Source of the DNA: Pseudomonadota bacterium
GTDB taxonomy: Bacteria; Pseudomonadota; Alphaproteobacteria; Rhizobiales; Xanthobacteraceae
Assembly: GCA_023388935.1 (NCBI GenBank)
Contig: JAEWFG010000084.1
Span: 1-40,353 of the forward strand
Length of the DNA stretch: 40,353 nt
Direction of reading: 5' to 3'
Shown here: one piece after another, positions 38,431-40,353 of the stretch
How the letters are laid out: the number at the start of each line of letters is the position of its first letter
Position numbering within the stretch: the first letter of the stretch is position 1
Made by a program: the position numbers and the translations under genes
The notes under the pieces: model-generated
The model's database searches: none
What the model was told of the DNA's origin: nothing
What the model saw: the letters and a program-made list of their open reading frames with translations, nothing else

Positions 38431-40353
<1,923 letters not shown>

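Overview
The window looks like chromosomal DNA of a Bradyrhizobium-type alphaproteobacterium. The reasons are uniformly GC-rich codons, a RecA of the rhizobial type with an alphaproteobacterial SOS box (GAAC-N7-GAAC), and several very small protein families that I associate with Bradyrhizobium. This is inference from sequence character; no search was run. Both ends cut genes: a DsbA/FrnE-type oxidoreductase at the left and glycine decarboxylase gcvP at the right.

Region 1 (1-8.9 kb) is mixed housekeeping. It holds a CelD/BcsL-type acyltransferase, then a sulfur-stress module: a BigR/SqrR-like ArsR repressor divergent from two half-size YeeE/YedE sulfur transporters and an AhpD-like protein. 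A quinoprotein dehydrogenase, PilZ and PaaI proteins, and several small secreted or lipoprotein genes follow.

Region 2 (8.9-12 kb) has no large gene. It carries two tandem copies of a structured repeat, four candidate membrane miniproteins of 26-29 aa, a frameshifted small membrane gene, a zinc-ribbon protein, a stand-alone PhaR-type DNA-binding domain, and repeated promoter-like boxes upstream of the small minus-strand genes. recA (12.1-13.2 kb) has a well-formed SOS promoter and a terminator.

Region 3 (13.9-33.3 kb) is a catabolic block. Eleven minus-strand genes (23.84 to 13.90 kb) encode a complete Rieske ring-hydroxylating dioxygenase (reductase, alpha, beta, ferredoxin), a cis-diol-type SDR, a TetR regulator, an extradiol dioxygenase with a neighbouring paralogue that has lost its metal ligands, an SDR-like protein lacking the catalytic Tyr/Lys, a flavin hydroxylase and a periplasmic binding protein. 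Divergently, the plus strand carries an ACMSD-type amidohydrolase, a fused indolepyruvate:ferredoxin oxidoreductase, an acyl-CoA ligase, a second binding protein and an acyl-CoA dehydrogenase. Two plus-strand promoters share an 18/24 motif, suggesting one regulon. The likely logic is uptake, ring dihydroxylation, rearomatisation, meta-cleavage and decarboxylation, with CoA-linked processing of a side chain. The substrate is unknown; an aromatic or indolic acid is my best guess.

Region 4 (13.4-13.8 and 33.3-38.4 kb) is scar tissue and DNA-repair genes: two DUF1835-like gene remnants, an IS630-type transposase fragment, a broken ketopantoate reductase, an orphan modA, and a minus-strand group of a small protein, dinB and a DnaQ-like exonuclease. 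A large palindromic element separates this from gcvP.
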